In this document: piece after piece, positions 6,361-12,826 of the stretch
Position numbering within the stretch: the stretch's first letter is position 1
Layout: the number at the start of each line of letters is the position of its first letter
Program-made: the position numbers and the translations under genes
NCBI GenBank assembly: GCA_964642485.1
Contig: CAZXPA010000019.1
Location: 1 to 12,826 of the forward strand
Origin: CAZXPA01 sp964642485
Lineage (GTDB): Bacteria > Patescibacteriota > Patescibacteriia > UBA2591 > UBA6264
Reading direction: 5' to 3'
Length of the DNA stretch: 12,826 bases
Notes under the pieces: model-generated
The model's database searches: none
What the model saw: only the letters and a program-made list of their open reading frames with translations
Told to the model about the DNA's origin: nothing

Positions 6361-6660
6361 CTACTCCTTTTTCTTAGAAGCCTTTTCAGCACCTTCAAGT
6401 TGTTCTTTAAGTGCTTTTGAGGCGGACGCAAGAAGTACTTTTAAGGCTGATGTAAGATAAGGAACCCCTCCATCCTTCTTATAAAGAAACTCGCGGCTGG
6501 CTTTCTTAAGTGCCTCGATCATTTCTGGAATATGTTTGGCCGGCACTATTGCTCCGTTGCCGAGAATCATGCAAGTGGTATAGAAATGATTATAGGGCTC
6601 GTTCTCTAACAACTCCAGCATCACTTCATGAGCCGGTCTAAACTTAATATTCTCTGCCAT
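6361..6660 (-). CDS. Uncharacterised 99-aa soluble protein with its own promoter, SD and terminator
   Basis: I do not recognise this family. The start at ATG 6658-6660 (MAENIKFRPAHEVMLEL) is chosen because AAGGAGG stands 6 nt before it. A longer reading from a TTG at 6720 would run through the promoter and is rejected. The protein is soluble and mainly helical: an N-terminal segment RPAHEVMLELLENEPYNHFY, a central stretch with one Cys (TTCMILGNGAIVPAKHIPEM), and a long amphipathic Lys/Ala/Leu helix ending in a charged tail (AEKASKKKE). It is monocistronic, with a consensus promoter 32 bp upstream and a hairpin terminator after the stop. Expression signals this strong are unique in the window and suggest an abundant product. 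It follows ppdK but shows no enzyme motifs. Confidence 0.82.
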   Translation of the reverse strand: MAENIKFRPAHEVMLELLENEPYNHFYTTCMILGNGAIVPAKHIPEMIEALKKASREFLYKKDGGVPYLTSALKVLLASASKALKEQLEGAEKASKKKE

Positions 6661-6666
6661 TGACGG

Positions 6667-6673
6667 CCTCCTT
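6667..6673 (-). promoter_or_regulatory. Strong Shine-Dalgarno for the 99-aa gene
   Basis: AAGGAGG on the minus strand lies 6 nt before ATG 6658-6660. It is a perfect anti-SD match and decides the start codon. It is the only such site I find in the window. Confidence 0.85.
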
Positions 6674-6691
6674 TCTTCTTTATTTTTTAAA

Positions 6692-6720
6692 AGTATAACT
6701 ATTTTCCCTGTTTTTGCCAA
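6692..6720 (-). promoter_or_regulatory. Consensus-like sigma-70 promoter for the 99-aa gene
   Basis: The minus strand has -35 TTGGCA (6715-6720), a 17-bp spacer and -10 TATACT (6692-6697). Predicted initiation near 6685 leaves a ~25-nt leader containing the SD. The promoter lies between the ppdK stop (6726) and the gene. Confidence 0.75.
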
Positions 6721-6725
6721 TACCC

Positions 6726-9344
6726 TTATTTCTCAAGCACTGCCTGCGCTGCAGCTAATCTGGCAATTGGCACTCTATAAGGCGAGCAACTAACATAATC
6801 CATGCCTGCCTTGCAGCAAAACTTAACACTGACCGGTTCACCACCATGTTCCCCGCAAATCCCTATTTTTAAATTTTTTCTGGTTTTTCTGCCTTTTTGA
6901 ATACCCAATTTAATTAACTGACCAATACCTTGCTGGTCTAATATTTGAAAAGGATCGTTTTTAAAAATCCCTTTTTCTAAATAAATCTTAATAAACTTAC
7001 CGGCGTCATCACGGGAAAACCCCAAGCCCATTTGCGTTAAGTCATTAGTGCCAAAAGAAAAGAATTCAGCTTGCTGAGCAATCTTGTCTGCCATCAAAGC
7101 GGCTCTAGGCACTTCAATCATTGTCCCCACAGTATATTTTACCCTAATTTTATATTTTTTCATAGTCTGTTTAGCTGTCTGTCTGACTACTTTTTCTTGA
7201 TGAATAAATTCATTTAAATAACCAATTAAAGGAATCATAATTTCTGGAACGACTTTGATCTTTTGTTTAGCTAATTCACAAGCGGCAGAAATAATTGCTT
7301 TAACCTGCATTTGAGTAATCTCTGGGTAAGTAATACCTAAACGACAGCCTCGATGACCAAGCATTGGATTAATTTCAGCCAATTCTTTGCCTTTATCCCA
7401 AATCTTTTTTTCTGAAATTTTAATTTTTTTACTCAACTCTCGGGCTTCTTTTTTAGTTTTTGGCAGGAATTCATGCAAAGGAGGGTCTAAAGTTCTAATT
7501 GTCACCGGAAAACCCTTCATTACTTTAAACAAACCCTTAAAATCCTTTTTTTGAAAAGGCAAAAGCTTGTTTAAGGCTTTTCTCCTTTGTTCTTCATTGT
7601 CAGTTAAAATCATTTGCTGCATCAATGGTAACCGTTCCTGGGCAAAAAACATGTGTTCTGTGCGGCAAAGCCCAATGCCTTGAGCGCCAAATCCTCTGGC
7701 CTTTTTTGCGTCTTTTGGATTATCAGCATTGGCCCTTATTTTAATTTTTCGAATCTGGTCAACCCATTTCATAAATTGGCTAAAATCACCGCTTAATTTA
7801 GGTTCAATTGTTTGTACTTTACCTAAAATTACTTGTCCTTTAGTGCCGTCTAAGCTTAACCAGTCACCGACTTTAATAATAAGTTTATTAATAATAATTT
7901 TTTTGTTTTTTTCATCTACTTTTATTGATTCACAACCAGCTATACAGCATTTACCCATGCCTCTGGCCACTACAGCGGCATGACTGGTCATTCCTCCTCG
8001 AGCTGTTAAAACACCTTGAGCCGCATCCATACCATGAATATCATCAGGACAAGTTTCGGTTCGTACCAAGATTACTGGATTTTTTTTGCCCAGTTTAACT
8101 GCTTCATCAGCACTAAAAACAACCTTACCTACTCCTGCTCCTGGTGAAGCTGGCAAACCCTTGGCAATAACTTTGATTTTAGCTTTAGGGCTGATTATTG
8201 GATGTAATAGTTGATCTATTTGTTGTGACTGAATTCTTAAAACAGCTTGCTTTTTATTAATTAACCCTTGCTTAACCATATCAACGGCAATTTTAATTGC
8301 CGCCTGAGCCGTTCTTTTGCCAGTTCTTGTTTGAAGAATATATAGCTTGTTTTTTTCAACAGTAAATTCAAAATCCTGAATATCTTTATAGTGTTCTTCT
8401 AATTTTTTAGTTAAAGTATAAAGTTTTTTATAAACCAAGGGCATTTGTTTCTTTAAATTCTGAATTTGCTTAGGCGTTCTAATGCCAGCGACCACATCTT
8501 CACCTTGAGCATTAATTAAATACTCTCCATAAAACTCGTCCTCACCTGTTGCTGGATTACGAGTAAAACCAACACCCGTAGCGCTGTCATTACCTAAATT
8601 ACCAAAAACCATTGCTTGAACATTTACTGCTGTACCTGAATCATCAGGAATCCTGTTTAATTGCCGATAAATTTTAGCGCGGGGCACATTCCAGCTTTTA
8701 AGAACAGCGTCTCGGGCCAGGATTAATTGCTGCCAAGGATTTTGAGGAAAAGACTTTTTTGTTTTTTGTTTAATTAATTTTTTGTATTTGATAACAAGAT
8801 TTTTTAAATCCTGCTCTTTTAAGTCAGTATCGAATTTAATTTTTAACCTTTTTTTGGTCTGTTCTAAAATGTTCTCAAATATTTGTTTGTCCAGACCAAG
8901 AACCACATTGCCGAACATATGAATTAAACGGCGATAAGCATCAAAAGCAAAACGAGGATTACCTGCTTGTTTTGCCAGACCAATCACTGTTTTATCATTT
9001 AAACCCAAGTTTAAAACAGTATCCATCATCCCGGGCATGGAAAATTTTCCTCCACTGCGGACAGAAACTAATAAGGGGTTATTAATATTGCCGAATTTTT
9101 TGCCAGTACTTCTTTCCATTTTTTGAATTGCCTTTTTCGTATTTGAATTAAGATTTGATAGTAATTGACCATGATGTTGATAAAAATATTGGCAGACCTT
9201 AGTAGTAATAGTAAAACCTGGTGGTACTGGTAAACCCAGGTTAACCATTTCTGCTAAGTCAGCCCCTTTTCCTCCTAAGAGGTCTTTCATTTCAGCCCGG
9301 CCGTCAGCTTTACCATTGCCAAAGTAATAAACTGATTTTTTCAT
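6726..9344 (-). CDS. ppdK: Pyruvate, phosphate dikinase
   Basis: This 872-aa protein is close to the ~874 aa of the well-studied clostridial enzyme. It catalyses the reversible ATP + phosphate + pyruvate to AMP + PPi + PEP reaction in the cytosol. All three domains are present: an ATP-grasp domain (GGKGADLAEM, GLPVPPGFT, RSGGKFSMPGMMDTVLNLG), the swivelling phosphohistidine domain (GGMTSHAAVVARGMG, catalytic H455), and a PEP/pyruvate TIM barrel. The barrel shows GLCRTEHMF, RTLDPPLHEF, MIEVPRAALMAD, FGTNDLTQ and catalytic C830 in ICGEHGG. No key residue is missing. In organisms with reduced metabolism it can run towards ATP from PEP in place of pyruvate kinase, which is plausible here but not shown by the sequence. 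No SD precedes ATG 9342-9344; a TATAAG lies 5 nt upstream. Confidence 0.98.
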   Translation of the reverse strand: MKKSVYYFGNGKADGRAEMKDLLGGKGADLAEMVNLGLPVPPGFTITTKVCQYFYQHHGQLLSNLNSNTKKAIQKMERSTGKKFGNINNPLLVSVRSGGKFSMPGMMDTVLNLGLNDKTVIGLAKQAGNPRFAFDAYRRLIHMFGNVVLGLDKQIFENILEQTKKRLKIKFDTDLKEQDLKNLVIKYKKLIKQKTKKSFPQNPWQQLILARDAVLKSWNVPRAKIYRQLNRIPDDSGTAVNVQAMVFGNLGNDSATGVGFTRNPATGEDEFYGEYLINAQGEDVVAGIRTPKQIQNLKKQMPLVYKKLYTLTKKLEEHYKDIQDFEFTVEKNKLYILQTRTGKRTAQAAIKIAVDMVKQGLINKKQAVLRIQSQQIDQLLHPIISPKAKIKVIAKGLPASPGAGVGKVVFSADEAVKLGKKNPVILVRTETCPDDIHGMDAAQGVLTARGGMTSHAAVVARGMGKCCIAGCESIKVDEKNKKIIINKLIIKVGDWLSLDGTKGQVILGKVQTIEPKLSGDFSQFMKWVDQIRKIKIRANADNPKDAKKARGFGAQGIGLCRTEHMFFAQERLPLMQQMILTDNEEQRRKALNKLLPFQKKDFKGLFKVMKGFPVTIRTLDPPLHEFLPKTKKEARELSKKIKISEKKIWDKGKELAEINPMLGHRGCRLGITYPEITQMQVKAIISAACELAKQKIKVVPEIMIPLIGYLNEFIHQEKVVRQTAKQTMKKYKIRVKYTVGTMIEVPRAALMADKIAQQAEFFSFGTNDLTQMGLGFSRDDAGKFIKIYLEKGIFKNDPFQILDQQGIGQLIKLGIQKGRKTRKNLKIGICGEHGGEPVSVKFCCKAGMDYVSCSPYRVPIARLAAAQAVLEK

Positions 9345-9349
9345 TTGTT

Positions 9350-9385
9350 CTTATAATTAAATTACCTTAATATCTATACAATAGA
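9350..9385 (-). promoter_or_regulatory. Possible ppdK promoter and small palindrome
   Basis: TATAAG at 9350-9355 is 5 nt from the ppdK ATG and could be a -10 for a leaderless transcript. Upstream is a dyad TCTAT-ACA-ATAGA at 9373-9385, the size of a small operator. No clear -35 is seen. Confidence 0.25.
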
Positions 9386-9395
9386 CTTTTAATTT

Positions 9396-9436
9396 CCCTG
9401 CCTGCCTGCCTGCCGGCAGGTAGGCCGGCAGGCAGG
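9396..9436. repeat. CCTG-tandem GC-rich palindrome upstream of ppdK
   Basis: Four tandem CCTG units lead into a perfect 13-bp inverted repeat, CCTGCCTGCCGGC (9405-9417) with GCCGGCAGGCAGG (9424-9436), around the loop AGGTAG. It is a sharp GC island in AT-rich DNA. No T-tract follows on either strand, so it resembles a dispersed palindromic repeat more than a terminator, though it would still form a very stable RNA hairpin. Confidence 0.8.
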
Positions 9437-9446
9437 AAGGTTCTGT

Positions 9447-9480
9447 GAGCGAAGTCCCGATAAATCGGGACGAAGCGAGC
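9447..9480. repeat. GTCCCGAT hairpin with GCGA-rich flanks
   Basis: GTCCCGAT (9454-9461) and ATCGGGAC (9464-9471) form a perfect 8-bp arm pair separated by AA. GAGCGAA precedes and GAAGCGAGC follows. It lies 10 bp after the CCTG palindrome and 7 bp past the stop of the 34-codon ORF. A related phrase, TAGCGAAGCGA, occurs at 2539-2549. Confidence 0.7.
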
Positions 9481-9486
9481 AGGTTC

Positions 9487-9591
9487 TTATTTAAAGCGGT
9501 TTTTTAGTCTTCTTTTTTGATTTTTTGATAATTTTTTTACCCCCATTTGCTTTAAGACCTTGGCTATTTTCCTTGTTTTTTTTCTATGCAT
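9487..9591 (-). CDS. 34-aa very basic small ORF
   Basis: ATG at 9589-9591 opens 34 codons ending TAA: MHRKKTRKIAKVLKQMGVKK, then LSKNQKRRLKNRFK. About half the residues are Lys or Arg, with no acidic residue, as in small ribosome-associated or nucleic-acid-binding proteins. I cannot assign a family. A minus-strand TATAAT at 9622-9627 is 30 nt upstream of the ATG, a plausible promoter position, and a hairpin follows the stop. There is no SD, in keeping with its neighbours. Chance ORFs in A-rich DNA also encode many Lys, so the Arg codons (AGA, AGG, CGC) and the intact length are only modest support. Confidence 0.5.
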   Translation of the reverse strand: MHRKKTRKIAKVLKQMGVKKLSKNQKRRLKNRFK

Positions 9592-9704
9592 AGTATTTTA
9601 TTTTAAAAACATTTAATTAATATTATATTGTCACTAGTTTATAGCCCATTTCTCTCCCAATATATTCAGCCGCAAATTTAATAAGGCTTATGTTGTACTT
9701 TTAT

Positions 9705-10136
9705 TTAATCATCAGAACCACTTCCTTGAATCAACCAAGAAGATGATTGAACCTTGCCTCCGCCAACATTAAAGATCATTTCAATGCCTAGTTTTTCACA
9801 AACTGGCACCTCGGGAATGTTATCTTTCGTTCTATCTCCACCTTTAGCAAAAATATCTGGTTTAATTAACTCAAGCGATTTACAAACCGACCCATCTTGA
9901 TCAACAGCTAAAACTACTTTGTCAACAGGCTTTAAAGCGGCAACAATTTCCATTCTTTCTTTTTCGGGCATAAAAGGCACACTGCCTTTTAATTTTACTT
10001 GATAATCACTGTTAACAATAACAACTAATTCTGTGCCTAATTTTTTAGCCTCTTTTAAATGCCTAATGTGGCCAATGTGTAAGGGATTAAAATACCCTGA
10101 AACAGCAACCACGACTCGTTTTTTCTTTGAAGTCAT
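9705..10136 (-). CDS. Nucleotidyltransferase of the HIGH (cytidylyltransferase-like) superfamily
   Basis: This 143-aa protein has a single-domain Rossmann-like fold. The nucleotide-binding motif GYFNPLHIGHIRHL carries HIGH at 20-23, with the conserved R61 in EKERMEIV and GGDR at 99-102. It ends with the VQSSSWLI segment, which matches the position of the ISSTxI motif. Length and motifs fit the TagD / RfaE C-terminal / FAD-synthetase-like group, which couples a phosphorylated small molecule to CMP or AMP with release of PPi. The sequence does not tell me the substrate. It follows the methyltransferase by 51 nt. The TAA at 9705 precedes a gene-poor 360-bp spacer. ATG at 10134-10136 has no SD. 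Confidence 0.88.
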   Translation of the reverse strand: MTSKKKRVVVAVSGYFNPLHIGHIRHLKEAKKLGTELVVIVNSDYQVKLKGSVPFMPEKERMEIVAALKPVDKVVLAVDQDGSVCKSLELIKPDIFAKGGDRTKDNIPEVPVCEKLGIEMIFNVGGGKVQSSSWLIQGSGSDD

Positions 10137-10179
10137 ATTCTAAGATTTTTAAAACATAATGAAGTTCTTCGCCTTCCAT
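10087..10179 (-). CDS. Possible 30-aa ORF overlapping the nucleotidyltransferase start
   Basis: ATG at 10177-10179 follows an SD-like AAGGTG that overlaps the methyltransferase stop (TAAGGTGATTTATG), which is unusual here because most genes lack any SD. The ORF reads MEGEELHYVLKILEYDFKEK and then ten residues overlapping the first 50 bases of the nucleotidyltransferase gene in another frame. Only the first ~17 codons lie outside that gene, and these look protein-like. It may be a coupling leader for the nucleotidyltransferase or a chance ORF. Confidence 0.3.
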   Translation of the reverse strand: MEGEELHYVLKILEYDFKEKTSRGCCFRVF

Positions 10180-10187
10180 AAATCACC

Positions 10188-11042
10188 TTATTTTTTGTTC
10201 TTAAAATAATAAATGGGCAGGAAGCGAATTTCTTTGTTTTTGGTCCGATAATCTTCACCAGCAATTTTAAAATATTTTTTAGCCATTTGTTCAAATCTTT
10301 TTTTTCTAAATTCAGTATGAATAATTGTTGAGCCGTGAAACAAAACATTATTGATTTTCCATTGATCTTGTTGACGATAAACAAGTAATTTTTTGTTTAA
10401 AAGAGGTATAAATCTTTTATTCAGTTTCTCTGCACTGCGCTGATTAGGACTAACCAGGGTCTCTTTATGCCAAACAATTAAAAAAGCAATGTATAGTTCT
10501 AACCAATTTAAATCCCCTTTTTCATAGGCTTTTTGAAAAAAATCAATACTTTTTTTACTTAACTCTTTTTGAAGGATAGCATTGCGAGTAATAAAGCCGC
10601 CATTTGGTTTTAATAACCTACTCAGGACTTTAAACATTTGGAGATGGTCCTTGGCTCTAAGATTATTTAAAGAAGCATCAGCTAAAACAGCATCAAAAGT
10701 ATTATTCTTAAAAATCTTATCCATCCCCAGCCAGTCATACAAAACAACCTTATTCTTAAGATCATCCTTATACTTCATTACTTCATGCATACTAACAAGA
10801 ATATGCCAGCTAACATCCACAGCAATAGTTTCACATTTGTGTTTTAAACATAAATCCCTTAATTCCGGAGTAGCGCCCAAAACAAGAACTCTAGGATTTT
10901 TTTTGTTCTTAATTACCTGTTTAAAAAACCTCTCATAAATCTTTAAATCCCCTTGACGTGGAGCTGAAGTTGCTTCTCGTTTAGAACGAGAAGTGGCTAG
11001 TTTTTTTGTGTCCCATTTAGATTTTTTAGTCTGGGCAGTCAT
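10188..11042 (-). CDS. Class I SAM-dependent methyltransferase, substrate unknown
   Basis: This 284-aa protein starts with ~30 basic, probably disordered residues (MTAQTKKSKWDTKKLATSRS). A helix then leads into a Rossmann methyltransferase core: motif I VLVLGATPELRD at 52-63, an acidic residue ending beta-2 (IAVDVS, D76), FDAVLADASLNNL as motif IV and LLKPNGGFITR as the motif VI region. GATPELRD replaces the usual GxGxG, a variant known in generic small-molecule methyltransferases. The C-terminal ~120 residues are lysine- and aromatic-rich and give no substrate clue. GATAAT (11050-11055) lies 7 nt before the ATG at 11040-11042, in line with a leaderless transcript. A 9-bp palindrome (10973-10993) lies inside codons 17-23. 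Confidence 0.85.
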   Translation of the reverse strand: MTAQTKKSKWDTKKLATSRSKREATSAPRQGDLKIYERFFKQVIKNKKNPRVLVLGATPELRDLCLKHKCETIAVDVSWHILVSMHEVMKYKDDLKNKVVLYDWLGMDKIFKNNTFDAVLADASLNNLRAKDHLQMFKVLSRLLKPNGGFITRNAILQKELSKKSIDFFQKAYEKGDLNWLELYIAFLIVWHKETLVSPNQRSAEKLNKRFIPLLNKKLLVYRQQDQWKINNVLFHGSTIIHTEFRKKRFEQMAKKYFKIAGEDYRTKNKEIRFLPIYYFKNKK

Positions 11043-11085
11043 AGATTTTATTATCTCATGTTTTTTAATTTTGCAAACAATTATC

Positions 11086-11971
11086 TTATTTGTCTTTTAA
11101 TTGTATTTCATCAAGTATTTGTTTTAAATAATCTAATCTTTCACGTGTTTTCTCAGCTGAATCATCTTTTTCCTCGTCAGTCCAATGTATCCAGTGTGGA
11201 TCAAGAATAATAAATCGGGCGTCTTTTCCATGGTCAACAAGAGAAAAGTTTTTCGGGCCAATCAAATCAAGGGTCTCGCCTGTTTTTGCTTCATGGTCAA
11301 GAGTGGCTTTAACAAAACCAACAAACTTACTTATTACCTAATTCTTTGTTTTGTTTTAATAGATCAACAAATTCGTCTTTAGGAATCTCTGTAAAAATAT
11401 CTTGCAGTTCCTGCCCCTGATAGGGCTGAAGAATAGCAAGCGAATCACATCTTTCAGCTTTCCTTGGATTCTTTAGTTTAATAATATATTCTGGCAGAAA
11501 AAAATCTGAAAACTCTTGACCGTACCAATCCCGAACTTGTTGATACTCTTTAACAAAAAACCTGCCAGCTTGGTCAAGAGATTTAAAGTTTTTTTTAATA
11601 TGTGCGTTTTTTAACACTTTTAAGGCCCAAGAGGGCCTTTCTGGATTTTTGCTTTTTAATAAATGAACACAAGTAGTTGCTCCGCCTGCTTTAGCCCCCT
11701 CAAAAGAAAATTTATCAGGGCTAAAAGGCAGTTCTTTTTCATTATAGAAAAATCTTTTAAGATCACGATTTTGAAGAAAATCTTTAGGTAAAATTCTTTT
11801 TAAAACATGAAGCATCTCTAAGAATTTTCCACCCTTGGTCAGGCTTAAAAACTCTTTTAAGATTTTACTCTCTTTTTGATCTAAGGGGCGGGTATCACAA
11901 AATATGGCCTGCTCAGTTAATTCTTTAGCCCTTCTTTGATAATGTTCAATTTTATCAAATACATTAATCAT
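11086..11971 (-). pseudogene. Kinase/phosphotransferase-fold protein split by a 4-bp tandem duplication
   Basis: The ATG at 11969-11971 overlaps the end of rarA by 8 nt and opens 214 codons that stop at 11327. The stop lies in minus-strand TAAGTAAG (11326-11333). Removing one TAAG joins GNK in frame to FVGFVKATLDHEAKT, and translation then continues to TAA at 11086-11088, giving 293 aa. The reunited protein has protein-kinase-like landmarks: a Gly/Ala-rich loop (GAKAGGATTC, 92-101), Lys in WALKVLK (K118), Glu in VKEYQQV (E142) and a hinge-like LAILQPYQG. The catalytic-loop pattern LDLIGPKNFSLVD (Asp, then Asn five residues later) and DPHW in the DFG position follow, and these last two lie only in the severed part. 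As written, the 214-aa product lacks its catalytic loop and would be inactive. A sequencing or assembly error is the main alternative. The substrate is unknown. Confidence 0.72.
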
Positions 11972-12826
11972 GTTTTAAATATTTTCTGTTTTTTAATTTA
12001 TCAGGTAAATATTGCTGTTTTTCTTTGTAATCATAATCAGGACTGTATTTATATCCCTGGCCATAACCTAATTGTTTCATTAATTGGGTCGGGGCATTGC
12101 GAATATGTAAAGGTACGGGCAAATTACCATATTTTTCAACATCTTGTTTAGCTCTTTTATAAGCAACATACAAGGTATTTGATTTTTTACATTTAGCCAT
12201 ATATACTGCTGCCTGAGCTAAAATTACATTACATTCTGGTAAACCAATAAAATGACAGGCTTGATAAGCAGCTACTGCTTGTTCTAGGGCCTTAGAATTA
12301 GTTAAACCAATGTCTTCTGAAGCAAAACGAATTAATCTTCTGGCAATGTATAAAGGGTCTTCTCCTGCCTCAACCATTCTGGCTAACCAATACAAAGTGG
12401 CATTAATATCAGAACCTCTCATTGATTTATGTAAAGCTGAGATAATATTGTAGTGTTCTTTTCCGTCTTTGTCGTAAAAAAGATGTGATTTCTGAAAAGC
12501 CTGTCTAATAGTTTCTAAGGTAATCTCTATTTCTCCTTTTAACAAAGGATCAGGTGAAGAAAAAACTGCGTATTCTAAGGCATTTAAAGCCATTCTAGCA
12601 TCACCATTACTCATCTGGGCAATTGCTCTGATTGCCTGTTGTTTTATCTTTATCTTTAATTTCCCTAATCCCTTTTTCTTATCCTTAAGAGCAGATTTAA
12701 TAATCTTAACAATTTGTTCTTGATTCAATTGTTTTAAAACAAAAACCCGGCAACGAGAAAGCAAAGAACTTATTACTTCAAAACTAGGATTTTCTGTAGT
12801 TGCTCCAATTAAGATAATAATCCCCT
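11964..12826 (-). CDS. rarA: Replication-associated recombination protein A (RarA/MgsA), 5' truncated by the window edge
   Basis: The visible 287 codons begin inside the AAA+ module at GIIILIGATTENPSFEV. The RarA/WRNIP1 signature GATTENPSF and the arginine-finger region LLSRCRVF are both present, followed by the lid (NGDARMALNALEYA). The C-terminal clamp-loader-like tetramerisation domain carries hallmark motifs: HKSMRGSD, YWLARMVEAGEDPLYIARRL, ASEDIGL, LPECNVILAQAAVY and PVPLHIRNAPTQLMKQLGYG. It is a DNA-dependent ATPase acting at stalled replication forks. The Walker A and B region lies beyond the window. The TAA at 11964-11966 lies inside the first codons of the downstream kinase-like gene, implying co-transcription and coupled translation. 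Confidence 0.97.
   Translation of the reverse strand, partial: GIIILIGATTENPSFEVISSLLSRCRVFVLKQLNQEQIVKIIKSALKDKKKGLGKLKIKIKQQAIRAIAQMSNGDARMALNALEYAVFSSPDPLLKGEIEITLETIRQAFQKSHLFYDKDGKEHYNIISALHKSMRGSDINATLYWLARMVEAGEDPLYIARRLIRFASEDIGLTNSKALEQAVAAYQACHFIGLPECNVILAQAAVYMAKCKKSNTLYVAYKRAKQDVEKYGNLPVPLHIRNAPTQLMKQLGYGQGYKYSPDYDYKEKQQYLPDKLKNRKYLKHD

Noticed and set aside
6661..6720. 20-codon N-terminal extension of the 99-aa gene from a TTG at 6720
   Set aside because: It would begin at the -35 box and run through the promoter and SD. The ATG at 6660 has the ideal ribosome site.
9623..9700. 25 open codons on the minus strand reading KYNISLIKFAAEYIGREMG and on to a stop
   Set aside because: The segment looks protein-like but has no usable start apart from an internal ATG giving 8 residues. 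It may be a gene fragment, but nothing supports translation.
10133..10384. 83-codon minus-strand ORF overlapping the methyltransferase 3' end
   Set aside because: It is out of frame with the methyltransferase, whose C-terminus is intact there. Composition is low-complexity and there is no start signal.
10582..10938. 118-codon plus-strand ORF opposite the methyltransferase
   Set aside because: It is antisense to the SAM-binding core and has no recognisable motif or start signal.
11043..11085. Possible gene or RNA between the kinase-like gene and the methyltransferase
   Set aside because: It is only 43 bp and holds nothing beyond a GATAAT -10-like hexamer.
11185..11382. 65-codon plus-strand ORF across the kinase frameshift
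   Set aside because: The minus strand there encodes the conserved severed end of the kinase-like protein, so this is a shadow.

Overview
All convincing genes in this 12.8 kb window lie on the minus strand, so biological order runs from high to low coordinates. The DNA is AT-rich and uses the standard genetic code. Most genes lack a Shine-Dalgarno (SD) sequence; several have a -10-like hexamer only 5-7 nt before the ATG, as expected for leaderless mRNAs. Intergenic regions carry short GC-rich palindromes and 7-mer or 12-mer tandem repeats. With a CPR-style PilB, a pyruvate phosphate dikinase and several small single-domain response regulators, this points to a Patescibacteria (Candidate Phyla Radiation) genome, probably a metagenome scaffold. 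Two runs of exactly 10 N look like scaffolding gaps. The lineage assignment is inference.

Right end (12826 to 9705): the 3' part of rarA (AAA+ replication/recombination ATPase, cut by the window edge) overlaps by 8 nt a kinase-fold gene. That gene is broken by a 4-bp tandem duplication, and removing one copy restores a 293-aa frame. A class I SAM methyltransferase and a HIGH-motif nucleotidyltransferase follow, possibly with a small overlapping ORF between them.

Centre (9704 to 6020): a 360-bp spacer holds two strong palindromes and an unannotated 34-codon very basic ORF. Then comes full-length ppdK, then an unrecognised 99-aa gene. The 99-aa gene is the only one here with a textbook promoter, a strong SD and its own terminator. 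A two-helix membrane protein follows.

Left half (5980 to 121): a sensory block leading into type IV pilus genes. An extended -10 promoter precedes a 36-codon remnant of a receiver gene containing a 37-bp palindromic insert between 8-bp direct repeats. Next come a receiver protein (REC-C), a dCache-HAMP-PAS histidine kinase, two more receivers (REC-B and REC-A) and the extension ATPase gene pilB. The pilB start codons sit in the loop of a perfect 15-bp inverted repeat whose 5' arm lies inside a 28-codon leader ORF that ends on the pilB ATG. The simplest reading is that the kinase and its receivers control pilus assembly, by an unknown output because no receiver carries an effector domain.

The best candidates for something undescribed are the pilB leader/hairpin, the receiver remnant with its palindromic insert, and the kinase gene split by a tetranucleotide duplication. 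No complete novel multi-gene system is evident.
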